Assembly: GCA_022702545.1 (NCBI GenBank)
Contig: JAHRBC010000004.1
Location: forward strand, 2,728,001-2,792,000
Reading direction: 5' to 3'
Length of the DNA stretch: 64,000 nt
DNA from: Phycomyces nitens
Taxonomy: Eukaryota; Mucoromycota; Mucoromycetes; Mucorales; Phycomycetaceae
Shown: in pieces, positions 11,393 through 23,209 of the stretch
Layout: every line of letters starts with the position of its first letter
Position numbering within the stretch: position 1 is the first letter of the stretch
Made by a program: the position numbers and the translations under genes
Notes under the pieces: generated by a model
Database searches by the model: none
What the model was told of the DNA's origin: nothing
What the model saw: only the letters and a program-made list of their open reading frames with translations

Positions 11393-11955
11393 TAGGGCTA
11401 GTTTTCTGCATAACAAATTTCATCTGGTCGCTTTCTAGTTCAACAGGGTGGCTTGGATGATAATTATAGCAATTGAGTTTATAAAGGTACTGAAAGTAAA
11501 ATACGCCAAGCTCAAAAGACAAAAAAATAAAAATAAAAATAAAAGCAGGTTCGAATGCAAAGATCAAGAAAGGTTATCATTTAAACTTGCTCAACAGCAT
11601 AAACAACTCCTTTATCGACCTCTAAGGGCCCAGATCAACTCTGCCCAACAACATTCAGGTGTCGTCTCCGCAAAGATCATCAAGGGACCAAAATGCACTC
11701 TGGTGTACATATAAAGATAATCTTTATTATTATTATTATTAGTGTTAGTGTTAGTGTTAGTGTTAAATATACATATATATAATAAAAAGGTGATGCTCAA
11801 GGGTCAAAAAAAATTTATTAGGCGTTGGAAAAATAAGCGCATTTTTTTCTTTTAGGAAATAGTAGAATATCAAAGACCAATTGCTTTGAGGTAAAATAAG
11901 AGAATATGGGAAATAGAGTAGAAAAATAAAATAAGGAATTAGATAAAGTCGCTAT
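11393..11955. other. Region between Rpp1 and the acetate transporter gene
   Basis: Contains the presumed Rpp1 promoter and the 3' flank of the upstream transporter gene; both lie on the minus strand. It also holds an AAATA run (11523-11544) and a TTAGTG tandem repeat (11739-11762). No gene is seen. Confidence 0.5.
11739..11762. repeat. TTAGTG tandem repeat, four copies
   Basis: Four perfect copies followed by TTA. It resembles the fungal telomere unit TTAGGG with one base changed, but it is short and internal. Confidence 0.75.
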
Positions 11956-12714
11956 TTATCTAAGACGGCCAATGGGAAGGCTAAAGTAAGAAGAGTCTTT
12001 GGTCAAGAGTCCTGACAGAGCATTGTACCAAGCAATAACTGCTGTCACTACACCAAACGCACCACCGGCAATCTGGGAGTTGAGACTGTTTTGGAGCTTG
12101 CCGACCGTCAAGAGGATAAATGTGATGAAGAGGAAGAAGAAGAGCGAGACAAGTCCAGCTGAAGAACGATGGGAAGCGATCAACATAACTCCGGTAAAGA
12201 TGGTCCAGCCCAAGAGATAATAGCCCAAGGACTGTCTGAGAACATTGGCGTCAGAATAAGAACCCAAGATATTGGTACCAGGAATGAACATCAAGCCAAA
12301 AGAGATCCAAAAGGCACCATAGCTCGAAAATGCAGTTGCACCAAAGGTGTTTCCGGTCTTGAACTCCCACATACCAGCAAGCAACTGTTAAAAGAGGTTA
12401 TTAGTCTATCCTGAACAAAAGATTTGTGATCTCTCTCTATTTTATACCTGTGCAAGACCACCATAAGCAATAGCAAGACCGGTAACAACACCATGAGGAC
12501 CATCTGCAGGCACACCTGCACCGGCATTGTGAAGAGACAAGACGAATGTGGTCAGTGCAAACCCACAAAGACCAAGAGGACCAGGGTTGGCAATGGTATC
12601 GGGCTGCATGATGATTGTAGGCAGACCAGAAGAGCCACTAGAGTGTTCGAGGTTGTACTTGTTCTCGACGTCTTCAGTGATCTGACGAGTGGTAGTAGTA
12701 GTAGTGGTTGCCAT
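11956..12714 (-). CDS. Acetate/ammonium transporter, GPR1/FUN34/YaaH (ATO) family
   Basis: Two exons, 12714-12448 and 12384-11956, encode about 231 aa. ATO proteins are six-helix plasma-membrane channels for acetate and other small monocarboxylates. The protein has a threonine-rich soluble N-terminus, then the signature [19 protein letters not shown]; the usual motif is NPAPLGL, so this copy has Gly in place of the first Ala. Further hallmarks are the GMWEF segment after helix 2, the SYGAFW stretch and alternating hydrophobic helices to the end. The intron is a normal GT-AG intron of 63 nt, placed between GGLAQ and [17 protein letters not shown]-like box lies about 75 bases upstream of the ATG. 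Substrate cannot be told from sequence alone. Confidence 0.92.
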
Positions 12715-15187
12715 TGGATACCCTTTTTAGATGTGTAAGAAAGGAAGATGAGAATGGAGGTTGACAAGGGAAACATTGAACATATTTATAGGCCCTTTTA
12801 TTTCCTAATGTGCTATTGAATCTGGTTGGTGGCAAGTGGTGGCAGTATTTTTCCCTGCAGTGAAACTCTAAAAAAGTAAAGTACAAGATGTGGGAATTTC
12901 TCTTTTTAGATTCTTCAGCCAGCCTTGTTGATGTTCTATGAAAAATCAGCCTCTTGGTGTCTACTCTTGACTGACCTGGCTGAGCTACATTGTCTTTGGA
13001 CGCCAACGGGACTGGTGTGATACAAGTCCCTTTTGCACTCCTGCGACCTCTTTGATCTCCTATGAAACCAGTCAAGGACGTTCCCCTTTGGCCTAGATAG
13101 TATATAGATATGTATATATTGAATGGCCCACCGCATGCCTGCCCATTTATAAAAGCATTTTTAAAATACAATATAATACAATATAATATAATATAATTAA
13201 TAGCCCCTATTGTGTAGATCCAAAAAAGCCAATCTGAACAGTGAATCTTTGAATCTTTTCAAAAAAAAAAAAAGGCAGCGTTGGAAACAACTGTCCTACA
13301 ATGCGAGAGAAATGGAAGCAGGGGATTTTTTTTCCTCTTCTTCTTGGGCACAAATATGGCAAGGATTGGGCAGCTCCATCCCAATAACCAAGCCAGTAGG
13401 GAGAATGGCTCGCTTTTTGTGGGGTAACAGATTAAGTTTCCGTGAACTTGGATCTCAACCGTCTTGGGTGACCAATTCAAACTGCTTGATTCGGGTGGTG
13501 CGACCATCTCGAGAGCACCAACTGCAAGAGTCCAAATGCTTCAAATGGAAAGCCGAATCTTCCGAGACTCCACCTGGCTGACTATGATATTCTTTCCCAT
13601 CCACACAGCCCAATAAGAATGTTTACCTAATATGAAGAGTTGCAGTACAGCCAATGATATCCACCAAAAACACACACACACACATACACACACATTTATA
13701 ATTATTATTTTAGAGTGATAGCCTTAACTGACTAGAATATCCAGCAAAATATTCATTAGACTTGTACAAAATTGTCTGGTGCGTATGGTCTAACTCTTGT
13801 CGACGGTCTACAGGAGAATATTCCCGGTAACAATCATTTTCACTATCAATAGATCAAAAATATTTTTATTTATTTATTTATGTATTTATTTTTGACACAA
13901 ATTGGTGCAAAAAGGTACAAAACCAAAAATAAAAGACCATTTAGAGAATATAGCCTGGATCGGGTCTGGATCACAGATTCAACAGATTTGTCTCTCTCTC
14001 TCTTTTTTCAGCATTCTGAGTCTACCCTTTCACCGTTCCACCACTCTCACGCACATGTGGAGGCAAGGCTATTTTCGATCGTGTGTGTGTATGGATTGAT
14101 TATTGAATCAGGTCAAGCGGAATACGTTTTCCTTTTGATTACGTTGGCTTGACAGGCTACACAAACAGCACCATCAAACAACACTTTGAACACGCCACTT
14201 TACCCCGCCCATTTTTTTTTGATTTCTATCAAGGCAATTTTTGTAATGCTTGGATTATTGACTATTTCAAATATCCTTGGAAAGGCATAGTCTTGCAAAG
14301 GAGGCTAATGATAAAATAACAATATTGTATCTTAATTATAGCAGGAAAATGTAACAATTGTACTACTCAAAAGGTTGGGGCAGAAACGCTTTATATTTCC
14401 ATTGTCTTTTATTAATAATAAAAATAAATACCCTTGGTATTAGTAATGCCATCATTTGGTGGGAGTTTGAAATGACCAAAGGCAAAGACAAGATACATAG
14501 TATTTTATTTTATTTTGTAAAGAGAGGACAAGACAGGACAGGACAAGACAGGATAGGATATCCAGCATGGCTTGTGTAAGCAATTCTATTCACAAGCAAC
14601 TTTATCTTTCCATGTTTGGACAAGGGCTTTTTTATCATAAGAGAGGGATAAATGTCTGTACAAAATATATAAAAGCAAAATGAACCGAGGGAGACACAAC
14701 AAATGGCTTATTTCCGCCTCTCCTTATACTCTCAAGCAGAATATGGAAATCTATTCATTGCTTTATAAAGGATAGTTCTAGGTAGGACGAAGCGCTTATA
14801 TTTATTTTTGTATTCATTTACTGACTTGTTCTTTGGTCGTAATGATCGACGCTACTGTGTTTTTAGCGGGATTTAGGGTTACCAACGCACTGTCCAAAGG
14901 CCAGAAAGAGTAAGGAAAAGAAAAAGAAAAAGTTATATAGAATACATCTGCAAACCATCTTGGAACTATTGGTCTCATTAATACTATTATTATAAATTAT
15001 GAATTATGATGAATTATCCTTTATATTGCTATCACCATCTATAGCTTATATTTACCGTGTAGTAGACTTGCATTATATATTAAGATGAATAATATATTAT
15101 CAAGAGGCACGTGCCTTGTGTTGCCATTAATTTCTCATGACGTACTCTTTTATCTCTCTCTTTCCATCTCTTTAACAACAAGGCGAA
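12715..15187. other. Intergenic DNA between divergent transporter and RING genes
   Basis: About 2.5 kb. The left end carries the transporter promoter. Open frames at 13210-13581 and 13880-14152 lack domain-like content and I regard them as chance. There are CA repeats near 13671-13694 and a GACAG-type pentamer repeat near 14526-14560. The last 80 bases before 15188 are pyrimidine-rich and fit a promoter or leader. Confidence 0.45.
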
Positions 15188-16069
15188 ATGGCAAGCTACT
15201 TTGGTAAACAGAATGCCATTCGACCTCTGGAATCTATATTGTACTAAAAACAAAGAACAAAAAACAAATAATAATCTCTAGATGATCTCAACATCAAACA
15301 CAATGAACGCCAAAAGACCCGTTATGATGCCAATCTAGATGACTTTATGGGTACATCAAGATCATCTCAAGCACAACCCATAGAGTCTATGCAACAAATG
15401 CTACAGGCTGCTACGTAAGCTACAGCCAGTTTTTAGGGCTCAATAATAGAACTAGTAAACAATAATAAACTTAAATTGTGTATTTTGCAATATAACCAAT
15501 TCTCCTTATTTTCTTATTCTAATTATATTGATCTTGTAAATATATATAAAGATTTTTTGACCAGTTCAGGCAGCAAATGGCAAACCAGGGGAATGCTGAT
15601 CAGGAGCAGTTTCTAGATAACATTGTTTCCCAGCTCCTTGAAGAGTCTCAAAGCGAAGCCAAGGGACCACCTCCAGCATCCCAAAGATTTATCGCTAATC
15701 TTCCAACTGTAAACAAACGCAGTTTGGACAAGTAAGGAGATCATAACAACTGCTACTATAACTTTATAAATTAAACTTGGAGATTTGTGCAGAGAAGAGA
15801 CATGTATTATCTGCAAGGATGTCCTCTACACAAGCTCAACCAAAGTGACACGGATGCCGTGGTAAGGTTACAAACCATACAATCCCAAGGAGTACAAGAA
15901 ACCATGAGAATAATTTAGATTTTCAAGTGGACATCACTTTGATGAAGACTGTCTTGTTCCTTGGCTTTCACTTCATCATACATGTCCTTTATGTAGACAT
16001 CAGGTCGAGTCTGAGCAAGCTGCCAAAGAGGAAGAGGAAGAGGAATCAAGAGGATGGATGTATGGATAA
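15188..16069 (+). CDS. RING-type E3 ubiquitin ligase, small
   Basis: Five exons: 15188-15203, 15282-15414, 15570-15731, 15793-15861, 15928-16069; 173 aa. The first exon is only 16 nt, giving MASYF before DDLNIKHNERQ. The protein has a Gln-rich middle, the motif FIANLPTVNKRSLDK found just before the RING in RNF126/Praja-like ligases, then the RING: C108, C111, C127, H129, C135, C146, C149, with PW-L before the last pair (VPWLSLHHTCPLCR). The usual second histidine ligand position holds Asp132 (CGHHFDEDC instead of CxHxFHxxC), with His130 nearby. It ends in an acidic tail, EEEEEESRGWMYG. It probably recruits a ubiquitin-conjugating enzyme in the cytosol; the substrate is unknown. All introns are GT-AG and every junction keeps phase. 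Confidence 0.9.
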
Positions 16070-18152
16070 TATGGTTTGGTACGATAGTTTGCTAGTAGTC
16101 ATGACGACTGTTGCCATGATGTATTCCCAAGGTTTTTTTTTTTTGCTTTTATATATTTCCATTTTCAGATCAAAAGCCTATATTTTACAAATATATATAT
16201 ATATAATTCTCAGAAAACCACCACATCTAGTTTATCTTGAATATAAAGCAATCTTTGACAGTAAAAAAAAAAACTATACAGTGGTTTAGAGTTAAAGACC
16301 AAAAATTAATTGCCATGCCAACGAGAATCTTAAAAGGCGTTTAGAGATATTTCAGGGCATTTCAGGGCATCTTTGTCTCTATACTTGAAAGCACCGAAGC
16401 CCCAATGAATAGCCAGACAATTCAATATTCTGCCTTTTTTTTCCCTATCCATAGCCCATCTTTACTTTGAGATCTATACTCAATATAGTTTTTTTAGGAG
16501 TCAATTTGTACTATGGTCATGATAATTGTTCAATGTTGCTATTGTGTCTTGTGTAAATTTGTATACTCATTACTTTTATTCCCACAAGGATACTCGAGTA
16601 ATTGTAAAGGAGACAATGAATTCATATTGTTGTTAATACTCCACATGGTATTCATAAAACATCGTTGAAAAGATTATCACCAAATAAAGTATATAATTCT
16701 TTGGTAGTTCCGACATTGTGTCTTGTACCAAAGTTTATTATTATTATTTTGCTCACCGCAATATTACCTTTAATAAATGAGGTCGTACGAACAAAGTCTC
16801 TAGGTATTGTCCCTTAAATCTCTTGCACATTTACCAGTTTACTGGATAATACGGTCTAAAGTCCTCATTGTACATCATTTTGGCGGCTGTAGACCACTTG
16901 GGACTTTGGAATATATGGTGATCATCATGCTCACTTTCCCCTTACTCTGTCACATACTTTTTTTTTCCATCTTCTACTCCTTATTATCTTTATTGCAAGA
17001 TATATTATAACTTTAATATCCTTTGAATTTTGACCCCATCTCTTGTCCGCCCATAAGATCCTGCTCTTGGCGTTTTCTATTCCAAGTCTCATCAGAGGGG
17101 GCTTTTATATATATTATCATTTAAGCAGTATTTCCCGCAATGTTCTTGAAACACAACATTTGCCCTTGATCCCACATTAGAACTCTGTTGGATATTTGTG
17201 GCATATGTTGTTGTTTTGTTAGAATTGATTTAAATGCCTGGAGAGTTTTTGACACGATTCTAAACTGTCAATTCTAGTGGGAATCCGCTCAAAAGATCAA
17301 TGTGGATCTCGTTAAATAATCAAGAGATCAACTGAATTCATTAAATGTATTTTGCTGAAATGTCTATACTAAAAGGTAAATGATACAATATTTGTAAACT
17401 ACCATCTTGCTGATGCCCAAGAATAGCAAGGCTATAAGAATATACAAGCACAAATTGGTTCTGTGCTTCACAAATATAATATAAGTGTAATCTTTAGTAG
17501 AAAAAAAAAGAAGTTCTTTGATTGTTAGACGAGGATATATTTTTCTTTTTTCTTTTTAAAAAAAAACAAGATACATGTTACATGTTACAATTGAAATATA
17601 AGAATGGTAATAACATATTGATTAGATGTTTACTAGGTAACCATAATAAAATGCCACAATTAGAGAAATGTACAGAAACCTTTAATGTAATATTAATAAA
17701 TCAATCTTGGCTTAGACGAGTCAATAATATTCACTTTTAAATAATCTTATCTCATAAAAAGCATTGGATACAGCTATATGTATTTTGATATTTTTAAAAA
17801 TAGATTTGGCTTAAATTAACACCATCTTGGACAGTCTGCTACACTATCGAACATCAAAAAAAAAGCCAACAAGGCAAAGACGCAACTTGGCGTTGCAAGT
17901 GATAATATTTTATTTGGATATTAATTCATAATTTTTTTGAGCATTATTATTATTATTATTATTACTATCAAAAGCATTGTGGGTAGAGCGGCTGAGAAAG
18001 TCTATAGAAACTGTTTTGAACTTTGACATATTGTTCCAAACCAACCGTTCCGCGTAGCCACAAGAAGAGTATATTATATTGACAAGGAAATAAAGCCAGC
18101 TTAAGCACTTAATACTCGAATAGGGCAATGTAGTTATATTAGTTTAGTCCAA

Positions 18153-18187
<35 letters not shown>

Positions 18188-19868
18188 AAGAAGTAATGCC
18201 TGTGACCAATATATATCTCGTTAACCTAAACAGACATATTAAAAGATAATTGCTATTACCACAGAGAAATATAAAGGTGAGTCAATCATTTTGTGTTGAA
18301 CTGCTTTTAAACAAACTCATTTTGGCGTTTGTTGTTTCTTAAACCCAGTAGATCAATACACGCTTGCAAACATTCTATCAAAGTATTTCAGTAAATATAA
18401 CTAGAGAACATATTAAAAAGGGTGGAAACATGTACTATATATAATAAGCTTGTATAAAATCAAAGAGGGCTAAAATACAAAGTATAGTGCAACTCCAAAA
18501 TGTGTTTGGCAAGCCCAAGAATACAGTTTGTTTTGATTCCAAGCCATTTTATTTTTGGAATTTGACAATCTTGATAGACATTCATTTTCTATTTTTATGT
18601 ACATCTTTTTTTTAAAAATATCAATAATATTCATAAGCATAATTGAAAGAATAGACTTTTTGATAAATCAATCTAGAATAAACCCCTTTGAAAACATAAA
18701 TATCCAATAATTAATTGCCTCGAGAATCCCCACAAAAATATCTGGTATATATATATATATATTTACTTGGCTTAGCAGAAAGAATATTTAGCTCGAGATC
18801 ACTCACGAGGCGTTAAACGAGGGTTATAGTAAGCAAAAGGAGATTAGGGGAGAGAGAGAAAAAAGGAAGTTAGCCAAAGACAGATGCCATGAGATGTCGT
18901 AATATGACTCAAAGTATACACCTAAAAAGAAAAGCAGCCGGGAGACTTGGATCAAGGGGTATTGAAAGAGAGTAGTTAAAGACAGTGAGGAAGCCTGATT
19001 TATATGGCCCTGTCGACAAAATATGACAGCTAATAGCAATGGTTTGATCTTTAAAAGGCAACCTAGACCCCAAGAATCTTGCAAGGACCAGTCCATGAAA
19101 ACACATACTTTCTTTAATATATTGTAGTAAATGTCATATTAATGAAAAATAAGTAATATAAATGCCAAGACAAGAGAATATCAAGCTGGGATTAATCTCA
19201 TTCACAACGGTACCTTGAGATTATATCAAGAAGAAGAAAATCAAGTAGAGAAAACTCTGCAAATAATTAATAAAGGTCTGATAGTCTCAAAATCAAGAAT
19301 ATGGAGAGATATGGATCTTGGAGATATATTTTAAATCACTTTATAGTGCCCAAGGGATTTGGACTACAGATGCTATATAGATCTGAGTCTGTATATTGTA
19401 ATCGCCTATACGACTTTTCGCATAAATCTATCTCAAGATTTAATGATTAGGAAATTTCTCGGCATTCAGTATATGCTATTGGCCAAAAAGTATGTCCTAT
19501 AATTAACCATAATACCGGAGTATGAAAATATTATGCAAATATAGGATTTTTCACAGTAGGAAGATCAAATTCTGAACACATATTTTGTACAGCAGAACTC
19601 TTTGATCGGATATTTAAACCAACACCCCTTGCGATGCTGAAGTCATCAAAGTTTTGACTTGCATTTTTTGTTTGACTTTGAAAAAAAGGGGCAAGAGAGT
19701 AAAGCGAGTGGGCAAGAGATTATTAGTAGAGAAAGAGACACTCACCACCAACAAAACCTACCCTTTTTCCCCTTTCCCCTTTGAGCCTCTTTTCGTAAAA
19801 GAAAGGGTCTTTATTTTTTTATATATTTGCAACTTTATTTTTATTTTTTTTAAAAAAACATTATAAAG
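16070..19868. other. AT-rich gene desert, 3.8 kb
   Basis: No convincing coding frame on either strand. It contains TA and ATT runs, a possible retroposed fragment ending in poly(A) (18060-18193) and, at the right end, a pyrimidine-rich leader (about 19759-19785) typical of a highly expressed gene, here ATP synthase alpha. Confidence 0.5.
18060..18193 (+). mobile_element. Possible retroposed short RNA with poly(A) tail
   Basis: An 89-base body (18068-18156) is followed by an uninterrupted run of 30 A (18157-18186). The octamer ACAAGAAG occurs immediately before the body (18060-18067) and again at the end of the A run (18186-18193), as expected for a target-site duplication made by LINE-type retroposition. 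The body has no coding frame, and I recognise neither a tRNA-like head nor a 7SL-like one. Chance is possible because the octamer is purine-rich. Confidence 0.4.
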
Positions 19869-21755
19869 ATGCTTTCTACCATTGCCCGTGCCACTCGCCG
19901 CTCTCTTGTTGCAGCTGCTCTTCGCGCCCCTGCCGTAAGTTGATCCCGAATGCCCAAAATAATCTCGAATCTGCATTGAATGTACAAATAATGACTTTAT
20001 TCATCACATTCATCAATAGGCTCGCGTCAATGTTGGTGCTGCATCTGTTGCTGTCCGTTTTGCCTCCTCCAAGCCTTCTACTGCCGAGGTCTCTTCTATC
20101 CTCGAGCAGCGTATCCTCGGTGCCTCTGCTGATGTTGATCTCCAGGAGACTGGTCGCGTCTTGTCCATTGGTGATGGTATTGCCCGTGTCTATGGTTTGA
20201 AGAACGTCCAGGCTGAGGAGATGGTTGAGTTCTCCAGCGGTCTCAAGGTATGATATATAAATACAGTTTGTTGGATTGAGTTGGATCCATAGAGAGAGAG
20301 AGAGAGAGAGAGAAAGGGAGAGGGAGCGAACAAGGAAAGGGCGAGAGAAAGGAGGATCAATAGAAATCCAAGGTGCTGACCTATGGCTTAACTTTGTGCT
20401 TTTAGGGTATGGCCCTCAACTTGGAAGCCGACAACGTCGGTATTGTCGTCTTTGGTAACGATCGTTTGATCAAGGAAGGTGACACTGTCAAGCGTACCGG
20501 TGCCATTGTCGATGTTCCCGTTGGTCCTGGTATCTTGGGTCGTGTTGTCGATGCCCTCGGTAACCCCATTGATGGCAAGGGTCCTCTTGAGACCGTTGGC
20601 CGTTCGCGTGTCCAGGTCAAGGCTCCCGGCATTTTGCCCCGTCACTCTGTCAACGAGCCCATGCAGACTGGTATCAAGTCTGTTGATTCCATGGTTCCCA
20701 TCGGTCGTGGTCAGCGTGAGTTGATCATTGGTGATCGTCAGACCGGTAAGACCGCTGTCGCTCTCGACACCATTCTCAACCAGAAGAACTGGAACAACGG
20801 TTCCGATGAGTCCAAGAAGCTTTACTGCATCTACGTTGCCGTCGGTCAGAAGCGTTCCACTGTTGCCCAGTTGGTCCGTACCCTCGAGGAGAACGACGCC
20901 ATGAAGTACACCATTGTCGTTGCCGCCACTGCCTCTGAGGCCGCCCCTCTCCAGTACCTCGCTCCCTTCTCTGGTGCTGCATTTGGTGAATGGTTCCGTG
21001 ACAACGGTCGCCACTCCCTCATCATCTACGATGATTTGTCCAAGCAGGCTGTTGCTTACCGTCAAATGTCCCTTTTGCTTCGTCGTCCCCCCGGTCGTGA
21101 GGCCTACCCCGGTGATGTCTTCTACCTCCACTCCCGTCTTTTGGAGCGTGCTGCCAAGATGAACAAGGCTTTCGGTTACGGTTCCATGACCGCCCTTCCC
21201 ATCATTGAGACCCAGGGTGGTGATGTGTCTGCCTACATTCCTACCAACGTCATTTCCATCACTGATGGTCAAATCTTCTTGGAAGCCGAGCTCTTCTTCA
21301 AGGGTGTCCGTCCCGCCATTAACGTCGGTTTGTCCGTCTCCCGTGTCGGTTCCGCTGCCCAGACCAAGGCCATGAAGCAGGTCGCTGGTTCCCTCAAGCT
21401 TTTCTTGGCCCAGTACCGTGAAGTTGCTGCCTTTGCCCAGTTCGGTTCTGATCTCGATGCCTCCACCCAGTTCTTGCTGAACCGTGGTGCCCGTCTCACT
21501 GAGCTCCTCAAGCAGCCCCAGTACACTCCTCTCTCCATTGAGGTCCAGGTCCCCATTGTGTTTGCTGGTGTCAACGGTTTCCTCGACAAGTTGCCCGTCG
21601 GTAAGGTTGTCGATTGGGAGAAGGACTTTGTCAGCTACGTCAAGACCCAGCACCAGGCCGAGCTCGATGAGATCCGCTCCAAGGGTGTCATCTCCAAGGA
21701 GTTGGATGCCAAGCTCCGCAACATCTGCGAGACCCACGTCAAGACCTTTTTGTAA
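19869..21755 (+). CDS. ATP1: ATP synthase F1 subunit alpha, mitochondrial
   Basis: Three exons: 19869-19934, 20020-20247, 20406-21755; 547 aa, the usual length. The subunit forms part of the F1 hexamer on the matrix side of the inner membrane. The N-terminus [21 protein letters not shown] followed by [11 protein letters not shown] is a classic mitochondrial presequence. Visible motifs: [16 protein letters not shown], Walker A GDRQTGKT (about 207-214), [11 protein letters not shown] (Walker B region), [17 protein letters not shown] and the end SYVKTQHQ. Codon choice is strongly biased toward C-ending and T-ending codons, far from the AT-rich flanks, as expected for a highly expressed gene; the bias also creates a 457-codon open frame on the opposite strand that I do not consider real. 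Intron 2 contains a GA repeat. A poly-pyrimidine tract lies about 90 bases upstream. Confidence 0.98.
20290..20313. repeat. GA microsatellite in ATP1 intron 2
   Basis: About 11 copies of the dinucleotide within the intron, followed by more purine-rich sequence. Confidence 0.8.
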
Positions 21756-23209
21756 ATTCAATTCTTATACATAAACAAACAGAATAACAATATAATATTT
21801 GCAAAAGCATTCTATAAATTGTGTATATAAACCAACGCTTGATGAATGGCCAGGGCAATTAGGTAAACAGCAGATATGATATTATATCATTATAGTTTAA
21901 CTAAATAATTATGGTTATAAATGTTGGACCGTGCAACATTTGGATTTGACTGTATTACAGTCACTGCAAAAAGGCTCTTTGATGATGATGATGATGAGCA
22001 GACTGTTCAATTCTGCCAACTGTGTGTGTATCATATATATATATATTATAATGAACGAGAATCTGTATACATATATACTTCTCTGCCATCTTGCTACTGT
22101 ACTTGTATACACATATATATATATCTCAACAAGGGCCCTGCAGGTTGGATCTCTTACATAATATATATATATATATACGCACACACACAATTATAACTGA
22201 ATGATTATAATGATTATAATGATTATTATTATTATTATTATTGTATATATATATTTTGGTCAGAAAGCCAATCGACCAGGATAGCCAATTCTACGTTATC
22301 TTGTTTTTAATCTATCCCCCAGTGTGTCTGGTGCATTGCTCATCTGTTATATTGTTTTTTTCTTTTCCAACAGTGGATCGTCTTAATGAACGAATGAATG
22401 CAATAGTCCAATGACTTTGCAAGTTTAATAATGCTTTATTTTTTTATTTATTCTTTGTGTATTTGATATTTTTAATTTGCTTGAATTTCTTGATGAGAAT
22501 GCGGGATTGGTGTTCCGAGAATGATGCCATAAAAGAGCAAGAAGTAGAAGAAGTAGTGGAAAGGAAATACGGTCCAGAGGTTGTGCCTCTAGGGTCTGCT
22601 TCTTGCCGATCGCATACCAATCTCCGTAGAAATGAATAACATAAAAACAATCAAGCACAGTGTACATAAATGACTACGGTAGTAATGAAGAACTAAAATA
22701 AATAAAAAAGCAATTATTGCAATCCAGGCCATGCAAAATATAATAAAATATAGGCAAGGGATAGCCTAAAGAGAAATATAACTGAATGCTCACCAAACAC
22801 AAGATAACAATAAAATATCAAATATATATAGATATCGATTTCACTTGGATTCATGGTCCTGCAGAACCAACATCTTCTTGTCTTGTTGATTTCCCGCCAA
22901 AACAGAAACGGGGCTGGGATTGTTTATGCAAAGAAGTATATGTATGGAAGTGATATGTATATATAAGCAAGGGCATAGCATCTTGAACGGTGCGCGCGGT
23001 ATTTATAGCCAGAATAGAAGAACAAGGGGATAAAATGGATAGATGAAAAAAGAGTTTAATAAATATTCCTTTTACTACTTTTTCTTTAAAGACCAACTCC
23101 TCTTCCTCCTCCATAACGCGTGCCCTTTATTCTCTGGTCACTAACATTACTGCTCTTACGCTTCCTTGCATTCAAATCAACTTCGTTGCACACAGTACAA
23201 CCTCAGAAC
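21756..23209. other. Region between ATP1 and the DUF3020 gene
   Basis: AT-rich, with TA and ATT microsatellites near 22030-22060, 22160-22180 and 22220-22245. On the minus strand a TATAAATACC box near 22995 and two overlapping open frames at 22425-22667 (Leu- or Ser-rich) with AATAAA just after could belong to a small unrecognised gene with introns, but no consistent exon model or family match was found. Confidence 0.4.

Noticed and set aside
11510..11570. GGTTCGAATGC resembling a tRNA T arm
   Set aside because: Flanking bases do not pair into a cloverleaf.
12674..13581. Open frames of 120-165 codons on both strands upstream of the acetate transporter
   Set aside because: Homopolymer-rich, no conserved motifs, and one overlaps the transporter's first exon on the same strand in another frame.
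20388..21761. 457-codon open frame on the minus strand across ATP1
   Set aside because: It is the mirror of a real, strongly codon-biased gene; the product is a repetitive Gly/Leu/Thr/Asp sequence without domains, the expected shadow of C/T-ending codons.
22425..23114. Possible small minus-strand gene with TATA box and AATAAA
   Set aside because: Two frames are equally open, both low-complexity, and no splice model gives a recognisable protein; kept only as a note on the intergenic region.
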